Positions 18,315 through 27,945 of a stretch of 64,000 nt of DNA are shown here, piece by piece. This stretch comes from CAYURP01 sp964447175 (GTDB taxonomy: Bacteria > Zixibacteria > MSB-5A5 > SM23-73-2). Location of the stretch: the NCBI GenBank assembly GCA_964447175.1, contig CAYURP010000002.1:1-64000 (forward strand), read 5' to 3'. The notes below the pieces were generated by a model that was not told the origin of the DNA, made no database searches, and saw only the letters and a list, made by a program, of their open reading frames with translations. Position numbers and translations under genes: made by a program. The first letter of the stretch is position 1. Each line of letters begins with the position of its first letter.

Positions 18315-18916
18315 CCCACTGGACCTAAGAATTCCATATATCTGCTTAACTATTTCTTATAATCCTGAAAAGAAGAGGATAAAGCACCTACCTCCATACA
18401 AAAAAAAATATTTCTGTATATCTCTGTGCCTGTTCATCCAAGGAATTCAATTCTTTTTTTAAATCGGCTTGTTTTTCGAAATCTTGACAATGTGGTGTGA
18501 AATGGCTGAAATTTTAAAAATATTCTACACCGTTAATTAAAAACTAAAATCATTTCTATACCTGTCGATAAGAACTTAGACGATAATAACTATTACCGGA
18601 AGAATTCTGACTGAAAAATGAGGTGTCACGAAATCCAAGATATGCCAAAGCCATAATTTGACTGATATCTCCTTGGTTTCTGGAGCAAGATTTTTTTATG
18701 GATCCATTGATTTTAAAACTAAAGTTATTCGGGGAGGAGTCGATTTTAAGAAAAGATTCACTCTTAACTTTTTTAAAGTGTTATGGTATGTTTTGATAGG
18801 CTAAGGAAAATCTTAAGGTAAATTCAATACAAAATTAGAACTTTAAGCTTAAAACCCAGATGAGTGAACTCAACCATAAACCCAAGAGAGATAACCTTAA
18901 ATAAGGAGGGTGAAAA
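18315..18916. other. 602-bp divergent intergenic region
   Basis: No gene is visible between the divergent signalling operon and the TonB receptor gene. A weak promoter-like pair on the plus strand is TTAACT (18764-18769), 17 bases, TATGTT (18787-18792). The region is A+T-rich and carries no clear repeat or hairpin. Confidence 0.4.
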
Positions 18917-21589
18917 TTGTTAATCCAAAAGAGATACAGAGAAATTTTCATCTTTGCTTTTATAATGATTTTCTGGGCGTCCTGGGTGTGGGGCGGAACC
19001 TCAGGCAAGATATCCGGTACCCTGAGAGATAAAATCACAGGAGAACCCTTGCCCGGTGCAACCATTATGATTTTGGGAACCAATATCGGTACCTCAACGG
19101 ATGAAGATGGTGATTATTTTCTGATAAATATCCCCCCGGGCAACTATACTATTCAAGCAACTTTAATCGGATATGAGCCCGTTGTTCAAAAAGAGGTTAA
19201 AGTCCTTTTGGATCTGACCACTCCGGTGGATTTCAAATTGATGTCCTCTCCCATTGAACTGGTCGAGGGTATAACGGTGATAGCTGAACGTCCGATGATT
19301 CAGAAGGATTTAACCTATTCCGGGAACATAGTGACCCGGGAGGAGTTAAATAACCTTCCTAATGCAGTAAACCTGCAGCAGGTGGTCTCCAATATGGCTG
19401 GAACGGTGGTGGACGAAGCTGGTTTGTTACATGTCCGGGGAGGCCGGGATGGAACGGTCAGCTATTTTCTGGACGGGGTAAATGTTCAGGATCCTTTTGT
19501 GGGGCAAGCTGGCACCCGGATTACCCCGGATGCCATAGAGGAGCTGGATGTCACTACCGGAGGCTTCACTGCTGAGTATGGGGAGGCGCTCTCAGGAGTG
19601 GTAAGCGCAGTTACAAAGCGAGGAACCAACCTCTATCAAGGAAAGATCAAAGCCTACGATGGCGCCACTCGCTCCTACGATGTTCACAACGGAAGTTTCA
19701 AAGATCTTGCCCGAAACGATAACCAATCGGTGATCTTAAACTTGGGAGGTCCTTTGACCTTCACCAACACTGATAGAGCCACGTTCTTTTTAACCAGTGA
19801 ATATCTGAGAGACAAGGGCTACCTGCCTCATAACCAGGTGGAACTTTATTCCCATACTGGAAAGATAACCTTAAAACCCACCAATGATATCATAATCCTT
19901 CTTACCGGAAACTATTATCAGAGGGATCGACAGCGATACCAACACCGGGACGGGAATAACTTCTCTTATGATTTCAACCTGGAGGGTCTGGGTAACTACC
20001 AAAATAAAGCCTATCATTATGGAGCTAAAATTACTTATCCCGCTTCCCAAAACACCATATACACTATTAAGTTCAACCATTTCTTCACTGAAACCAAGCT
20101 TGCGCCAGAGCATCTCTTTGACCTGTACTGGAATCAGTGGCCTGGTTATTCGGTGGACTCCAATGGGGTTTACAATGGGACCATTCATACTCAAAACTAC
20201 AACGTGGATCCAGAGTATTTTAACACCGGTTTCACTAAGGCTCCAGATTACTTCCCGGTCTATCATTATCGCAGGACCCAGTATAACAGCTTTGGTCTGG
20301 ATTTGATCTCCCAGATAGATAAATATAATCAGATAAAATTAGGTTGGGAATACAGAGCCAACAGGCTCAAATGGGATGACAAACAATTCTTCAATATCAG
20401 ACCGTACGGGGAACGCTATGTGGTCAATCCTGCGTATGCAGCTCTGTATGTGCAGGATAAAATCGAGTTCCGGGAGATAATTTTAAATGCAGGCTTAAGA
20501 TTGGATTATATGGATGCGGACATCGATTTCTGGAATGATCCGGTGAAAAAAAATGAAAAAATACACACCAAGTCCAAAACTCAACTTTCACCTCGTCTGG
20601 GAATTTCGCATCCCATTTCTGATCTAACGGTTATTCATTTCAACTACGGATATTACTTCCAGGTACCTCAGTATATGTATATGTTCACCAATTTGCAGGC
20701 TGATTTAAGCACCGGATATCCTCTGGTGGGCAATCCCAATATGGAGGTGGAAAAAACGGTTGCCTATGAGATGGGAATAAGCCATATGCTTAATCCAAAC
20801 ATCAGATTGAAGTTAACTGCCTATTATAAGGATCTGGGCAATCTGGCTACCACCCGAGAGGTGGTTTATGCTGGTGGTTCCTACACTCAGTACACAAATG
20901 CTGATTATGGATCAGTTAAAGGATTTGATTTGGTCCTGACTAAAATTGCCAGTGACCATCTCTCCGGAGGCATAAATTATACCTATTCCATAGCTAAGGG
21001 GAATGCTTCTTCAGTAACCGAGGGTTACTATGATTATTTCACACAGGGAACGGAAGCTCCGGTCTGGCCGGTAAAAGAATATCCCCTCTCCTTTGATCAA
21101 AGGCACACTCTCTCGGCTGACATTGATTATCGAGTTCCCCGGGACTGGAAGGGTAAGTTTTTAGGTCTGACTATGCCCGGCGCCTGGGGAGTTAATGTGT
21201 TAACTCAATACGGAAGCGGATTACCTTATACCAAAACCGATGACCAGGGGCATAGAGTTGGAATGCTAAACGAGGGTAGACTGCCCCCCACCTACCGGGT
21301 GGACCTGAAATTCAACAAGGATTTCTATTTCCTCAAGGATAGTGATCTTCATCTCACATTTTTCACCGAGGTGGAGAATCTATTTGATAGAAGTAATATC
21401 ATTGATGTTTACCCTAATACCGGAAAACCGGATGATGATGGAAGATATTATGAGCTGACTTCTGATCCGGATGGAGACGGACCTTTAACCCCTGAGGATG
21501 TGAATTGCTATTATAGGCTGTTGGCTAAGGATCCTCAGAACTACGACTCTCCCAGAAGGATCAGATGGGGATTTGAATTTGTGTTTTAA
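18917..21589 (+). CDS. TonB-dependent outer-membrane receptor with CarboxypepD_reg-like domain
   Basis: Initiation at TTG 18917 is supported by a strong ribosome-binding site (AAGGAGGGTG) seven bases upstream and an immediate signal peptide (ends WVWGG). The 890-residue protein has a carboxypeptidase-regulatory-like domain (about 28-115: KISGTLRDKITGEPLPGA, STDEDGDYFLINIPPGNYTI), a TonB plug (LNNLPNAVNLQQVV, LLHVRGGRDGTVSYFLDGV, EYGEALSGVVSAVTKRGT) and a barrel ending RWGFEFVF. It resembles the receptor at 8822 in layout but is a distinct protein. It is followed by a large secreted protein and a PorV-like gene, a trio seen repeatedly in candidate phyla and best read as an outer-membrane uptake or secretion set. 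Substrate unknown. Confidence 0.92.
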   Translation: MLIQKRYREIFIFAFIMIFWASWVWGGTSGKISGTLRDKITGEPLPGATIMILGTNIGTSTDEDGDYFLINIPPGNYTIQATLIGYEPVVQKEVKVLLDLTTPVDFKLMSSPIELVEGITVIAERPMIQKDLTYSGNIVTREELNNLPNAVNLQQVVSNMAGTVVDEAGLLHVRGGRDGTVSYFLDGVNVQDPFVGQAGTRITPDAIEELDVTTGGFTAEYGEALSGVVSAVTKRGTNLYQGKIKAYDGATRSYDVHNGSFKDLARNDNQSVILNLGGPLTFTNTDRATFFLTSEYLRDKGYLPHNQVELYSHTGKITLKPTNDIIILLTGNYYQRDRQRYQHRDGNNFSYDFNLEGLGNYQNKAYHYGAKITYPASQNTIYTIKFNHFFTETKLAPEHLFDLYWNQWPGYSVDSNGVYNGTIHTQNYNVDPEYFNTGFTKAPDYFPVYHYRRTQYNSFGLDLISQIDKYNQIKLGWEYRANRLKWDDKQFFNIRPYGERYVVNPAYAALYVQDKIEFREIILNAGLRLDYMDADIDFWNDPVKKNEKIHTKSKTQLSPRLGISHPISDLTVIHFNYGYYFQVPQYMYMFTNLQADLSTGYPLVGNPNMEVEKTVAYEMGISHMLNPNIRLKLTAYYKDLGNLATTREVVYAGGSYTQYTNADYGSVKGFDLVLTKIASDHLSGGINYTYSIAKGNASSVTEGYYDYFTQGTEAPVWPVKEYPLSFDQRHTLSADIDYRVPRDWKGKFLGLTMPGAWGVNVLTQYGSGLPYTKTDDQGHRVGMLNEGRLPPTYRVDLKFNKDFYFLKDSDLHLTFFTEVENLFDRSNIIDVYPNTGKPDDDGRYYELTSDPDGDGPLTPEDVNCYYRLLAKDPQNYDSPRRIRWGFEFVF

Positions 21590-21623
21590 TCTTTTTTAAC
21601 CCTTTTCAGGAGGGAAGGTAAGT

Positions 21624-24293
21624 ATGTTTCAAAGAAAATCTATTGGCTTCTGGATTTATTCCTGGGGTTTTTTGATCTCCCTAATTCTTTTTAGCAGCAG
21701 CGGATTGTCCAAAACTACCTCTTCTTTGATTCCTCCGTCTGAGATTCAGGACCAGATCATTCAGAACAAGGGTAATATCGCAACCACAATTCAGAATTGG
21801 GGTCAGATCGGAGGACAGAGCCATCTGGGCAAACCCTCAGGGGAGTGGCCTAAGGGATCGGGTCATAACTACCTGGCAGAGATCAAATACTGGATGGGTG
21901 CCATCAAGCTCAGCGGCGATACGGTGGTAGCTAATACCGAAGACGATTTCATGCCTATTGCTATGCCTCTCTTTGGAGAGGAGAGCTACAAGATCCGTCT
22001 TTCCACCGACCCCTCAACCTACGATTATGATTCATATGATACGGTGGGTTTGGGAATTGGCAAACCCTCCTATGGGTGGAAAGTATGGGATTTGGAGAAG
22101 GACTCCTGGGAGTATAACAAGGTCTGGAACTTATCCTCGGGTCAATTTGAAGGAGCTGGTCCAATTTCCTTACAGGAAAGCCACTACCGGTTTAATGATG
22201 CTAATAGCGGCATAAGTGTTTTGGATTTGGAGATGACTCAGACTATTTATCAGTGGAACTACAGCTACAACCAGGATTTTCTATTCGTGGTATTAGAGAT
22301 CAAAAACAACAGTTCCGATAATTACTCTGATTTTGCTTTTGGTCTTTACTGCGATTTCGATGTGGGGGGGTATCATCCACCTACCGGGGAAAACGGGAGA
22401 TTGGGTGATCTGGTGGAATTTGATTCTGCTTTGAATTTGGCTTGGACCTATGATCAGGATGGTTATGATCCTGGTTGGGGACCCCTGGTAAAGACCGGAA
22501 TGATGGGGACCAAATATATAGAGACGCCGGACAATATCGGAATGACTGCCTTCAGAACCGGCCAATGGGAATATCTGCCGGATGATGATCCGGGGAAATA
22601 TGAATATATTAATAGCCAGCAATTCGATCAGAGTTTACCCCCCACAGACCAATACTATATTCAATGCACTCGGGGGATAGATTTGAGGTCCGGCAAAACA
22701 GTACGAGTGGTTTTTGCGCTTATTGCTGGTTATGATGAGAAGGATTTAAAGGATAAAGCCAATATGGCTCAAACGGTATATGAGAACTATTTTATCGGTC
22801 CGGAACCACCCAAGCCATCTAATCTGGTCGCTACGCCGGGGAATGGTTTGGTAAAGCTCCTGTGGGACGATGTTTCTGAAAATTCGGTGGATCCTCTAAG
22901 CGGGATTGTAGATTTTAGGGGTTATAAGATCTATAGAAGCACAGATATGGGTTTGACCTGGGGAGATTTGGTGAAAAATCCAGATGGGAGCCTGGGTCCG
23001 GATTACATACCCATTGCAATGTTTCAGAAGGAAAATGAGGAGGACATCCTACCGCATACCTATATCGACAGAAACCTGACCAATGGGATAGAATGCTGGT
23101 ATACGGTGGTGGCTTTTGACGGGGGTGACACCACGGTTCCCATAGAGCCTTTACAGAATGCTTATGGTCGACCGGGTGAAGATCCCAACTGCCAGTTCGC
23201 CATACCTCGTACTGATCCTGCTGGATATTATCCCATAGACGTAACTGTGGATCACAACTATTATGGATTGGAGAGCAAAAGCGATGGATGGGTAGTGCCA
23301 ATGGTTTTCGATCAGGGCGCTTTGACGGGACACGATTATAAAGTTACCTTTTCCGAGGATTATCTATCTACCTACTGGCATTTGATTGATATTTCCAACA
23401 GTGATACGGTTTTAAAAGCACAGACCGAACAGTCCGGTGATACGGTGAAATACCAGGTGGTGGATGGAATCCAGGTGATCGTCACCAACGGTCTTAAGGA
23501 TCCCAGCTACTACTACCAGACTGAGTTTGCCACCGGATCAGATACCACCTTACATATGGGATATATGTATGGGTCGATGGGAGAGACTTTTGGATTTCCT
23601 ACGGGCGGAGACATCCATTTTCGCTCCACCTACGAATTCAGATTCACCGCGGAAGGCTCTCAGGGGTTCAGCTTTCACGATGGTGTTACTCCCGTTGATC
23701 TCCCCTTTGAAGTCTGGAACGTAACCTTGGAGCAAAAGGTTTTTGCTGAGATTTATGATCGAGGAGATGGGGTATGGGACCCGGATAAGAAAGATTATAT
23801 AATTATCGTTAACTATCCGTATGATGGAGAACCACATCCCGAAGCTTTTCCCTTTTATGACGTTTGGTTCTTCAGATTCGACACCACGGATACCCAATAT
23901 TCAACAGGCGATGTTTTCAGAGTTGGGGGGGCATCACTCAATTCCCCGGATGATGAATTTTTCTTCAGTTCTCCAGGGATAGACGACAGACAAGCAAGAA
24001 GGGAACTGGCTAATGTTAAGGTTGTACCTAATCCCTATATCGCCCGTGCCGATTGGGAAACCACAGACGGGATGAGGAAGATTCAATTCACCCATCTGCC
24101 CGATATCTGCACCATAAGAATTTACACCTTAGCCGGGGATCTAGTTCAGACCCTTATACATGATAATGGTTCTGGATCAGAAGATTGGGATCTTTTATCC
24201 GAAAATCAACAGGGAATAAGCTCAGGAGTCTATTTCTATCACGTTTCATCAAAATATGGTGAAAAGATCGGCAAATTCGCTATTATCAAATAA
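21624..24293 (+). CDS. Large secreted protein with FN3 domain and C-terminal type-9-like sorting domain
   Basis: An 889-residue exported protein with ribosome-binding site AGGAGGGAAGGT. Signal peptide about 1-33. Residues 50-390 form a region I do not recognise (contains ADNI-like Asp-rich loops and a GLYCDFDVGGYHP stretch), followed by a fibronectin type III-like domain (about 395-500: PKPSNLVATPGNGLVKLLWDD, FRGYKIYRST, CWYTVVAFDGGD). The last 90 residues (VKVVPNPYIARADW, IRIYTLAGDLVQTL, SGVYFYHV, ending GKFAIIK) match C-terminal sorting domains used by type IX secretion and related FlgD-like folds. The next gene encodes a PorV-like protein, the usual partner in delivering such cargo to the surface. 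Confidence 0.75.
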   Translation: MFQRKSIGFWIYSWGFLISLILFSSSGLSKTTSSLIPPSEIQDQIIQNKGNIATTIQNWGQIGGQSHLGKPSGEWPKGSGHNYLAEIKYWMGAIKLSGDTVVANTEDDFMPIAMPLFGEESYKIRLSTDPSTYDYDSYDTVGLGIGKPSYGWKVWDLEKDSWEYNKVWNLSSGQFEGAGPISLQESHYRFNDANSGISVLDLEMTQTIYQWNYSYNQDFLFVVLEIKNNSSDNYSDFAFGLYCDFDVGGYHPPTGENGRLGDLVEFDSALNLAWTYDQDGYDPGWGPLVKTGMMGTKYIETPDNIGMTAFRTGQWEYLPDDDPGKYEYINSQQFDQSLPPTDQYYIQCTRGIDLRSGKTVRVVFALIAGYDEKDLKDKANMAQTVYENYFIGPEPPKPSNLVATPGNGLVKLLWDDVSENSVDPLSGIVDFRGYKIYRSTDMGLTWGDLVKNPDGSLGPDYIPIAMFQKENEEDILPHTYIDRNLTNGIECWYTVVAFDGGDTTVPIEPLQNAYGRPGEDPNCQFAIPRTDPAGYYPIDVTVDHNYYGLESKSDGWVVPMVFDQGALTGHDYKVTFSEDYLSTYWHLIDISNSDTVLKAQTEQSGDTVKYQVVDGIQVIVTNGLKDPSYYYQTEFATGSDTTLHMGYMYGSMGETFGFPTGGDIHFRSTYEFRFTAEGSQGFSFHDGVTPVDLPFEVWNVTLEQKVFAEIYDRGDGVWDPDKKDYIIIVNYPYDGEPHPEAFPFYDVWFFRFDTTDTQYSTGDVFRVGGASLNSPDDEFFFSSPGIDDRQARRELANVKVVPNPYIARADWETTDGMRKIQFTHLPDICTIRIYTLAGDLVQTLIHDNGSGSEDWDLLSENQQGISSGVYFYHVSSKYGEKIGKFAIIK

Positions 24294-24314
24294 CCTTAAA
24301 AAAGGGAGAAAAAA

Positions 24315-25325
24315 ATGGCTAAGAGAATTCTACTAACTTTAATCATTCTGACTCTGGTGCTGAGCCACTCCGGCGTGGCAGAGGAATTCTCCAAGGTGGG
24401 GAGTGTGGGAGCGCAGTTTTTGAAAATAGGCGTGGGTGCAAAGTATGTGGGAATGGGTGAAGCATCGGTGGCTTGCGTGAATGATGCCTATGCTATGTAC
24501 TGGAACCCAGCCGGTCTGACTCAGCTTTCCCAGAATAATCTACGCTTCACCAATGTGGATTGGATAGATGATGTCCAGCTGAATTATGTGTCTTTTGGTA
24601 AACCCTGGGGCAGCTCCTCTGCCTGGGGAATCAGTATGACCGTTCTGACCATGGGGGATATGGAAGTTACCACGGTGCAGGAACCAGAAGGGACTGGCGA
24701 GAAGTTCTCCGCCTCGGATTACTCGATAGCTTTAGGTTATGCCAGAAAACTTACAGATAGATTTTCTCTGGGACTGAGTTTCAAATACCTGTGGGAGAGG
24801 ATCTCAGAGGAATCTGCATCCGGATTTGCTTTTGATTTCGGGACTCTGTTTTTCACCGGCATTCAGAATTTAAGGATGGGTATGAACATCTCCAATTTGG
24901 GCCCGGAGATGAAATTAGATGGACCGGAGCTGGATGTGTTTTATACCCCCTATCCCGAGAACACCAACTATGATGGGGTGAAAAGCAAGCTGGCTGTGGA
25001 ACCCTATGATCTGCCGCTAACTTTTAGAGTGGGATTGGCATATGATCTTTACCCATCGGCTGATTCCAGGCTCACTCTATCCAGCGAAGCCAAACATCCC
25101 AATGATAACCTGCAGCAGGTGAGCTTTGGCGGAGAATGGGTTTGGAAGGAAATGGTGTCCTTGAGAACCGGATATAAGCTGAACTATGAGGAAGAGGGTT
25201 TAACCTTAGGGGGTGGATTGAAGCTGAAAACCGGAGAAAGAACCACCCTGGAGCTGAACTATGCCTGGGCTGATTTCAACCGGCTACAGAGCGTTCATCG
25301 CTTTTCTGTGGGTTTTGACTTTTAA
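24315..25325 (+). CDS. PorV/PorQ family outer-membrane protein
   Basis: A 336-residue exported beta-barrel protein with signal peptide 1-22. The N-terminal core (GAQFLKIGVGAKYVGMGEA, then NDAYAMYWNPAGLTQL) is the hallmark of the PorV/UPF0164 family, and the C-terminus ends in a barrel-type phenylalanine (HRFSVGFDF). In Bacteroidota PorV shuttles type IX cargo from the translocon to the attachment complex. Here it directly follows a protein with a type-9-like C-terminal domain, 21 bases away, so the two are probably functionally linked. No other type IX component is seen in the window. Confidence 0.85.
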   Translation: MAKRILLTLIILTLVLSHSGVAEEFSKVGSVGAQFLKIGVGAKYVGMGEASVACVNDAYAMYWNPAGLTQLSQNNLRFTNVDWIDDVQLNYVSFGKPWGSSSAWGISMTVLTMGDMEVTTVQEPEGTGEKFSASDYSIALGYARKLTDRFSLGLSFKYLWERISEESASGFAFDFGTLFFTGIQNLRMGMNISNLGPEMKLDGPELDVFYTPYPENTNYDGVKSKLAVEPYDLPLTFRVGLAYDLYPSADSRLTLSSEAKHPNDNLQQVSFGGEWVWKEMVSLRTGYKLNYEEEGLTLGGGLKLKTGERTTLELNYAWADFNRLQSVHRFSVGFDF

Positions 25326-25370
25326 GGTGGACCATTATAAAAGGGCGAGGATTTAAAAAGTTAATAAAAA

Positions 25371-25445
25371 AGGTGGCTCCCTTGCCAGGGTAGAGACGGT
25401 GGGAATTTAGACAAGGGAGCCTAATTGGGGCTTTATGAAGTCAAA
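25371..25445 (+). ncRNA. Candidate structured RNA element, copy 1
   Basis: A ~75-nt element with a perfect 10-bp stem GGCTCCCTTG/CAAGGGAGCC (25375-25384 and 25412-25421), a conserved loop segment AGGGTAGAGACG and a conserved 3' segment TTGGGGCTTTATGAAGTC. A near-identical copy lies 250 bases downstream. The inner loop differs between copies while stem and 3' segment are kept. It does not match a riboswitch class I know, and there is no T-run for a simple terminator. Strand is assumed from the preceding gene. Confidence 0.45.
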
Positions 25446-25619
25446 TCTATAATATGCTGAACCTTATTTTTTGTCAAGAAAAAATTATACTCGTTTAATA
25501 TTTTACCAGAGGAATATCAACTCAAGAATTATTAGAGTCGCATATCAGACCTCGATTCAGGAGAATCTTCAAGAGAAGATCTGGCAATAGAACAACAATA
25601 TAAAAAAGTATATAAAAAG

Positions 25620-25692
25620 AGGTGGCTCCCTTGCTAGGGTAGAGACGCGGGGCTTTTCGCAAGGGAGCCGGTTGGGGCTTTATGAAGTCAAA
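25620..25692 (+). ncRNA. Candidate structured RNA element, copy 2
   Basis: Second copy of the element at 25371. The same 10-bp stem (25624-25633 and 25660-25669), the loop segment AGGGTAGAGACG and the 3' segment TTGGGGCTTTATGAAGTC are kept. Inside the loop this copy can form GCG/CGC, where copy 1 has GT/AC, hinting at selected pairing. It lies 278 bases before tRNA-Phe, which is on the other strand. The gap 25326-25969 holds no gene. Confidence 0.45.
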
Positions 25693-25969
25693 CTAATTAT
25701 AGCTATATAAAAATTTTTGACAATCGGGTAACAACCTTAATTTCGGTTAAAGATATCCTTTTTTCATAATAAAAAACGACCTCAAATGGAAAAAGTTTGA
25801 ACTTTTTTAAAGAAAAGACCTCCCCAGGGGTTATATCTACCTTGAATCTCCTATACTAGCCTTTTAAAACTAAAAAGCGATTCTCCCCATCATCCTTTAT
25901 ACATAATAATTGCCTTATCCCTTCCTGGAGTGATCAAATGTTAAGTTCCCTCCTTAGAGATAATAAAAG

Positions 25970-26042
<73 letters not shown>

Positions 26043-26464
26043 AACTTATTCTTTTATCGACCCGATATAAATTTCTTAAACAAAATAAAATATTAAAAAT
26101 CAGTGTCAAGAGAAAATTGGACTCTTCATATATTTTAATTGTTACTGGCAGCAACTGAGGACACAAAAGAGTACAACCTTCCATTAAAAAGAGAAGATTT
26201 CAATAAATCATAGCCTTAAGTAGAAGGTATCAGGATTCGGTTAGACACAATTTGAAGCATATCTATTTGGAGGAGGCCACTACAACAAATGGTTCCTTGG
26301 GATAAGGCGGCATTTGTGGAATGCTCACATATTGAACATTAACCCTTTTTGGGTATTGCCGATAAACAAAGCAACAGGAGGAGGTGCGTAGTATATTACT
26401 GTGAATTTAACTACTTAGTATACCAATATTAAAAACCTAAAATTTACGAAAGGAGGTGAAAGGG
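26043..26464. other. Leader region of the pilus operon
   Basis: No gene is visible in these 422 bases. The region carries only a consensus ribosome-binding site, AAAGGAGGTGA, at 26450-26459. I looked for a c-di-GMP riboswitch and for a sigma-54 promoter and saw neither. Confidence 0.4.
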
Positions 26465-26980
26465 GTGAAAAACATGCGCACACTTTTTGAGAACCGAGCT
26501 GGTTTTACACTGGTTGAGCTGGCCATCGGTCTGGTGATCATCGGTCTTTTGATCGGAGCTATTCTGGGAGGTGCTCAGATGATCAAGAACGCCAAGATCA
26601 AAAGGCAGATCAATGACCTTCAAGGTCTCTATGGCGCAGTGTACACCTATTTCGATAGGTTCCTGCAGCTGCCAGGTGACTATAATGCTGATGGTTATTT
26701 CGACATTGACTCCGTGGTGTGGAACGATATCGAGAGTGAGGAGTTAGCTTACGAGGCCAAGAGAAGCCCGTTTGGAGCTAAATACTATTTTGGTTCCGAT
26801 ACGCTTGCAACACCAGCAGCATACAGGAATGGTAATTACGTCCTGGTAAGCCTTCCGGTGGATGTAGCGGAGAATGTGGACAAGCAGCTCGACGATGGAA
26901 TTGATAGCACCGGTATCGTGACATCAGATAGTCCTTATACCGGCACAGGGAAGATAGATGTTTATTACTTCTTAGACTAA
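26465..26980 (+). CDS. Type IV pilin (major, MshA-like)
   Basis: The start is placed at GTG 26465, eight bases after AGGAGG; an in-frame GTG at 26456 lies inside that ribosome-binding site, and ATG 26474 is rather far from it. The 171-residue product is a class III signal-peptide pilin: short leader ending RAG, cleavage before FTLVELAIG with Glu at position 5 of the mature chain, then the hydrophobic helix (LVIIGLLIGAILGGAQMI). The C-terminal half contains an acidic segment (GDYNADGYFDIDS) that could bind calcium. First gene of the pilus operon; a hairpin follows it, as expected for a highly expressed subunit. Confidence 0.88.
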   Translation: MKNMRTLFENRAGFTLVELAIGLVIIGLLIGAILGGAQMIKNAKIKRQINDLQGLYGAVYTYFDRFLQLPGDYNADGYFDIDSVVWNDIESEELAYEAKRSPFGAKYYFGSDTLATPAAYRNGNYVLVSLPVDVAENVDKQLDDGIDSTGIVTSDSPYTGTGKIDVYYFLD

Positions 26981-27004
26981 AGGATAATAGTCGATTTCAA
27001 GGTG

Positions 27005-27030
27005 GGGGACACTGCTCAGGTGGTGTCCCC
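27005..27030 (+). promoter_or_regulatory. Intercistronic hairpin after the first pilin gene
   Basis: Stem GGGGACAC/GTGTCCCC with a 10-nt loop, 24 bases after the pilin stop codon. No T-run follows, so it is more likely an RNA-stability or attenuation element that lets the pilin be made in excess of the assembly proteins. Confidence 0.5.
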
Positions 27031-27078
27031 TTCCCGAATTTCACAGGAAATGCCAGATACTTTTTTTGAGAAAACTAT

Positions 27079-27930
27079 ATGAGCTTCTCATATTTCAGGA
27101 TAGCTCATGAACACCCCTATAGGGGTTTCACCCTTCTGGAGTTAGCCATAGTCATGGCCATTTTCGGATTATTGACAGCATCCGCTGTAGGACTTTATGG
27201 GGCCATGTCCAAACGCAATCGAGAAGTGAAAACCAAAGACGAAATGGAAAACATAAGAGAGGCAGTGCTGGGCTATTATCGGAACTATCTGTTTTTACCC
27301 GCTCCGGAAGCCGGGTATGTTGTTCCCATTGACGAGCTGGATCTTCCACCCACAGCCCAGAAGGATGAGATCTATAAAGGAAAGTATTATGCTTACATAG
27401 CGACCAATGCCGGGTCACCATTCTCCGAGCTGTTAGTGGACGGACAGTCCATAGGAGAAACAGCTATAGTTTTGATATCCAGCGGAGCCAACTTGAGATT
27501 TGAGGAGGAAAATTCCGATCTCGGCGACGGGGAATATTCTCAGGAGGGAACCACTGCAGATTTCGATGATATACTTATATGCCTTTCTGGCAACGAGCTG
27601 GGGTCCTCCATTGCTTGGAGAAGGGAGATCGAGGAGGAAGTGGCAGTGTTGAATCGGGCTGCAGAGATATTGGCGAAAAACGATGATGATGGAGATGGGT
27701 TTGTAGATGAGGATTCCACCGACCCTTCAGGCAACTCAGATAGCTACACTGACTGGGATCTGGTGAGTGGAACAGGGTCTTTAGTCAATGCCGGGCTTTT
27801 GTGGAATCCCGATCACATAGTGGACCCATGGGGAACTGAATATTGTTGGGATTTTTTTAATCATGAATTTTACTCAGCCGGCTCCAACAGGACCGATGAA
27901 GGCTGTGGTGGGGATGATATCTGCCCTTAA
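27079..27930 (+). CDS. Second type IV pilin-like protein
   Basis: A 283-residue prepilin: 15-residue leader ending YRG, cleavage before FTLLELAIVMAIFGLL with Glu at position 5, then a large soluble domain. It carries a calcium-loop-like acidic stretch (NDDDGDGFVDED, about residues 206-217) and ends in Cys-rich GCGGDDIC. Its size suggests a minor or tip pilin (MshB/C/D-like role). It lies between the major pilin and the inner-membrane assembly genes. Confidence 0.82.
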   Translation: MSFSYFRIAHEHPYRGFTLLELAIVMAIFGLLTASAVGLYGAMSKRNREVKTKDEMENIREAVLGYYRNYLFLPAPEAGYVVPIDELDLPPTAQKDEIYKGKYYAYIATNAGSPFSELLVDGQSIGETAIVLISSGANLRFEEENSDLGDGEYSQEGTTADFDDILICLSGNELGSSIAWRREIEEEVAVLNRAAEILAKNDDDGDGFVDEDSTDPSGNSDSYTDWDLVSGTGSLVNAGLLWNPDHIVDPWGTEYCWDFFNHEFYSAGSNRTDEGCGGDDICP

Positions 27931-27945
27931 AAGGAGCAAAATCAA

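Noticed and set aside
26043..26464. c-di-GMP riboswitch or sigma-54 promoter in the pilin leader
   Set aside because: I found neither the GEMM core nor a TGGCAC-N5-TTGC pair; only a strong ribosome-binding site is visible.
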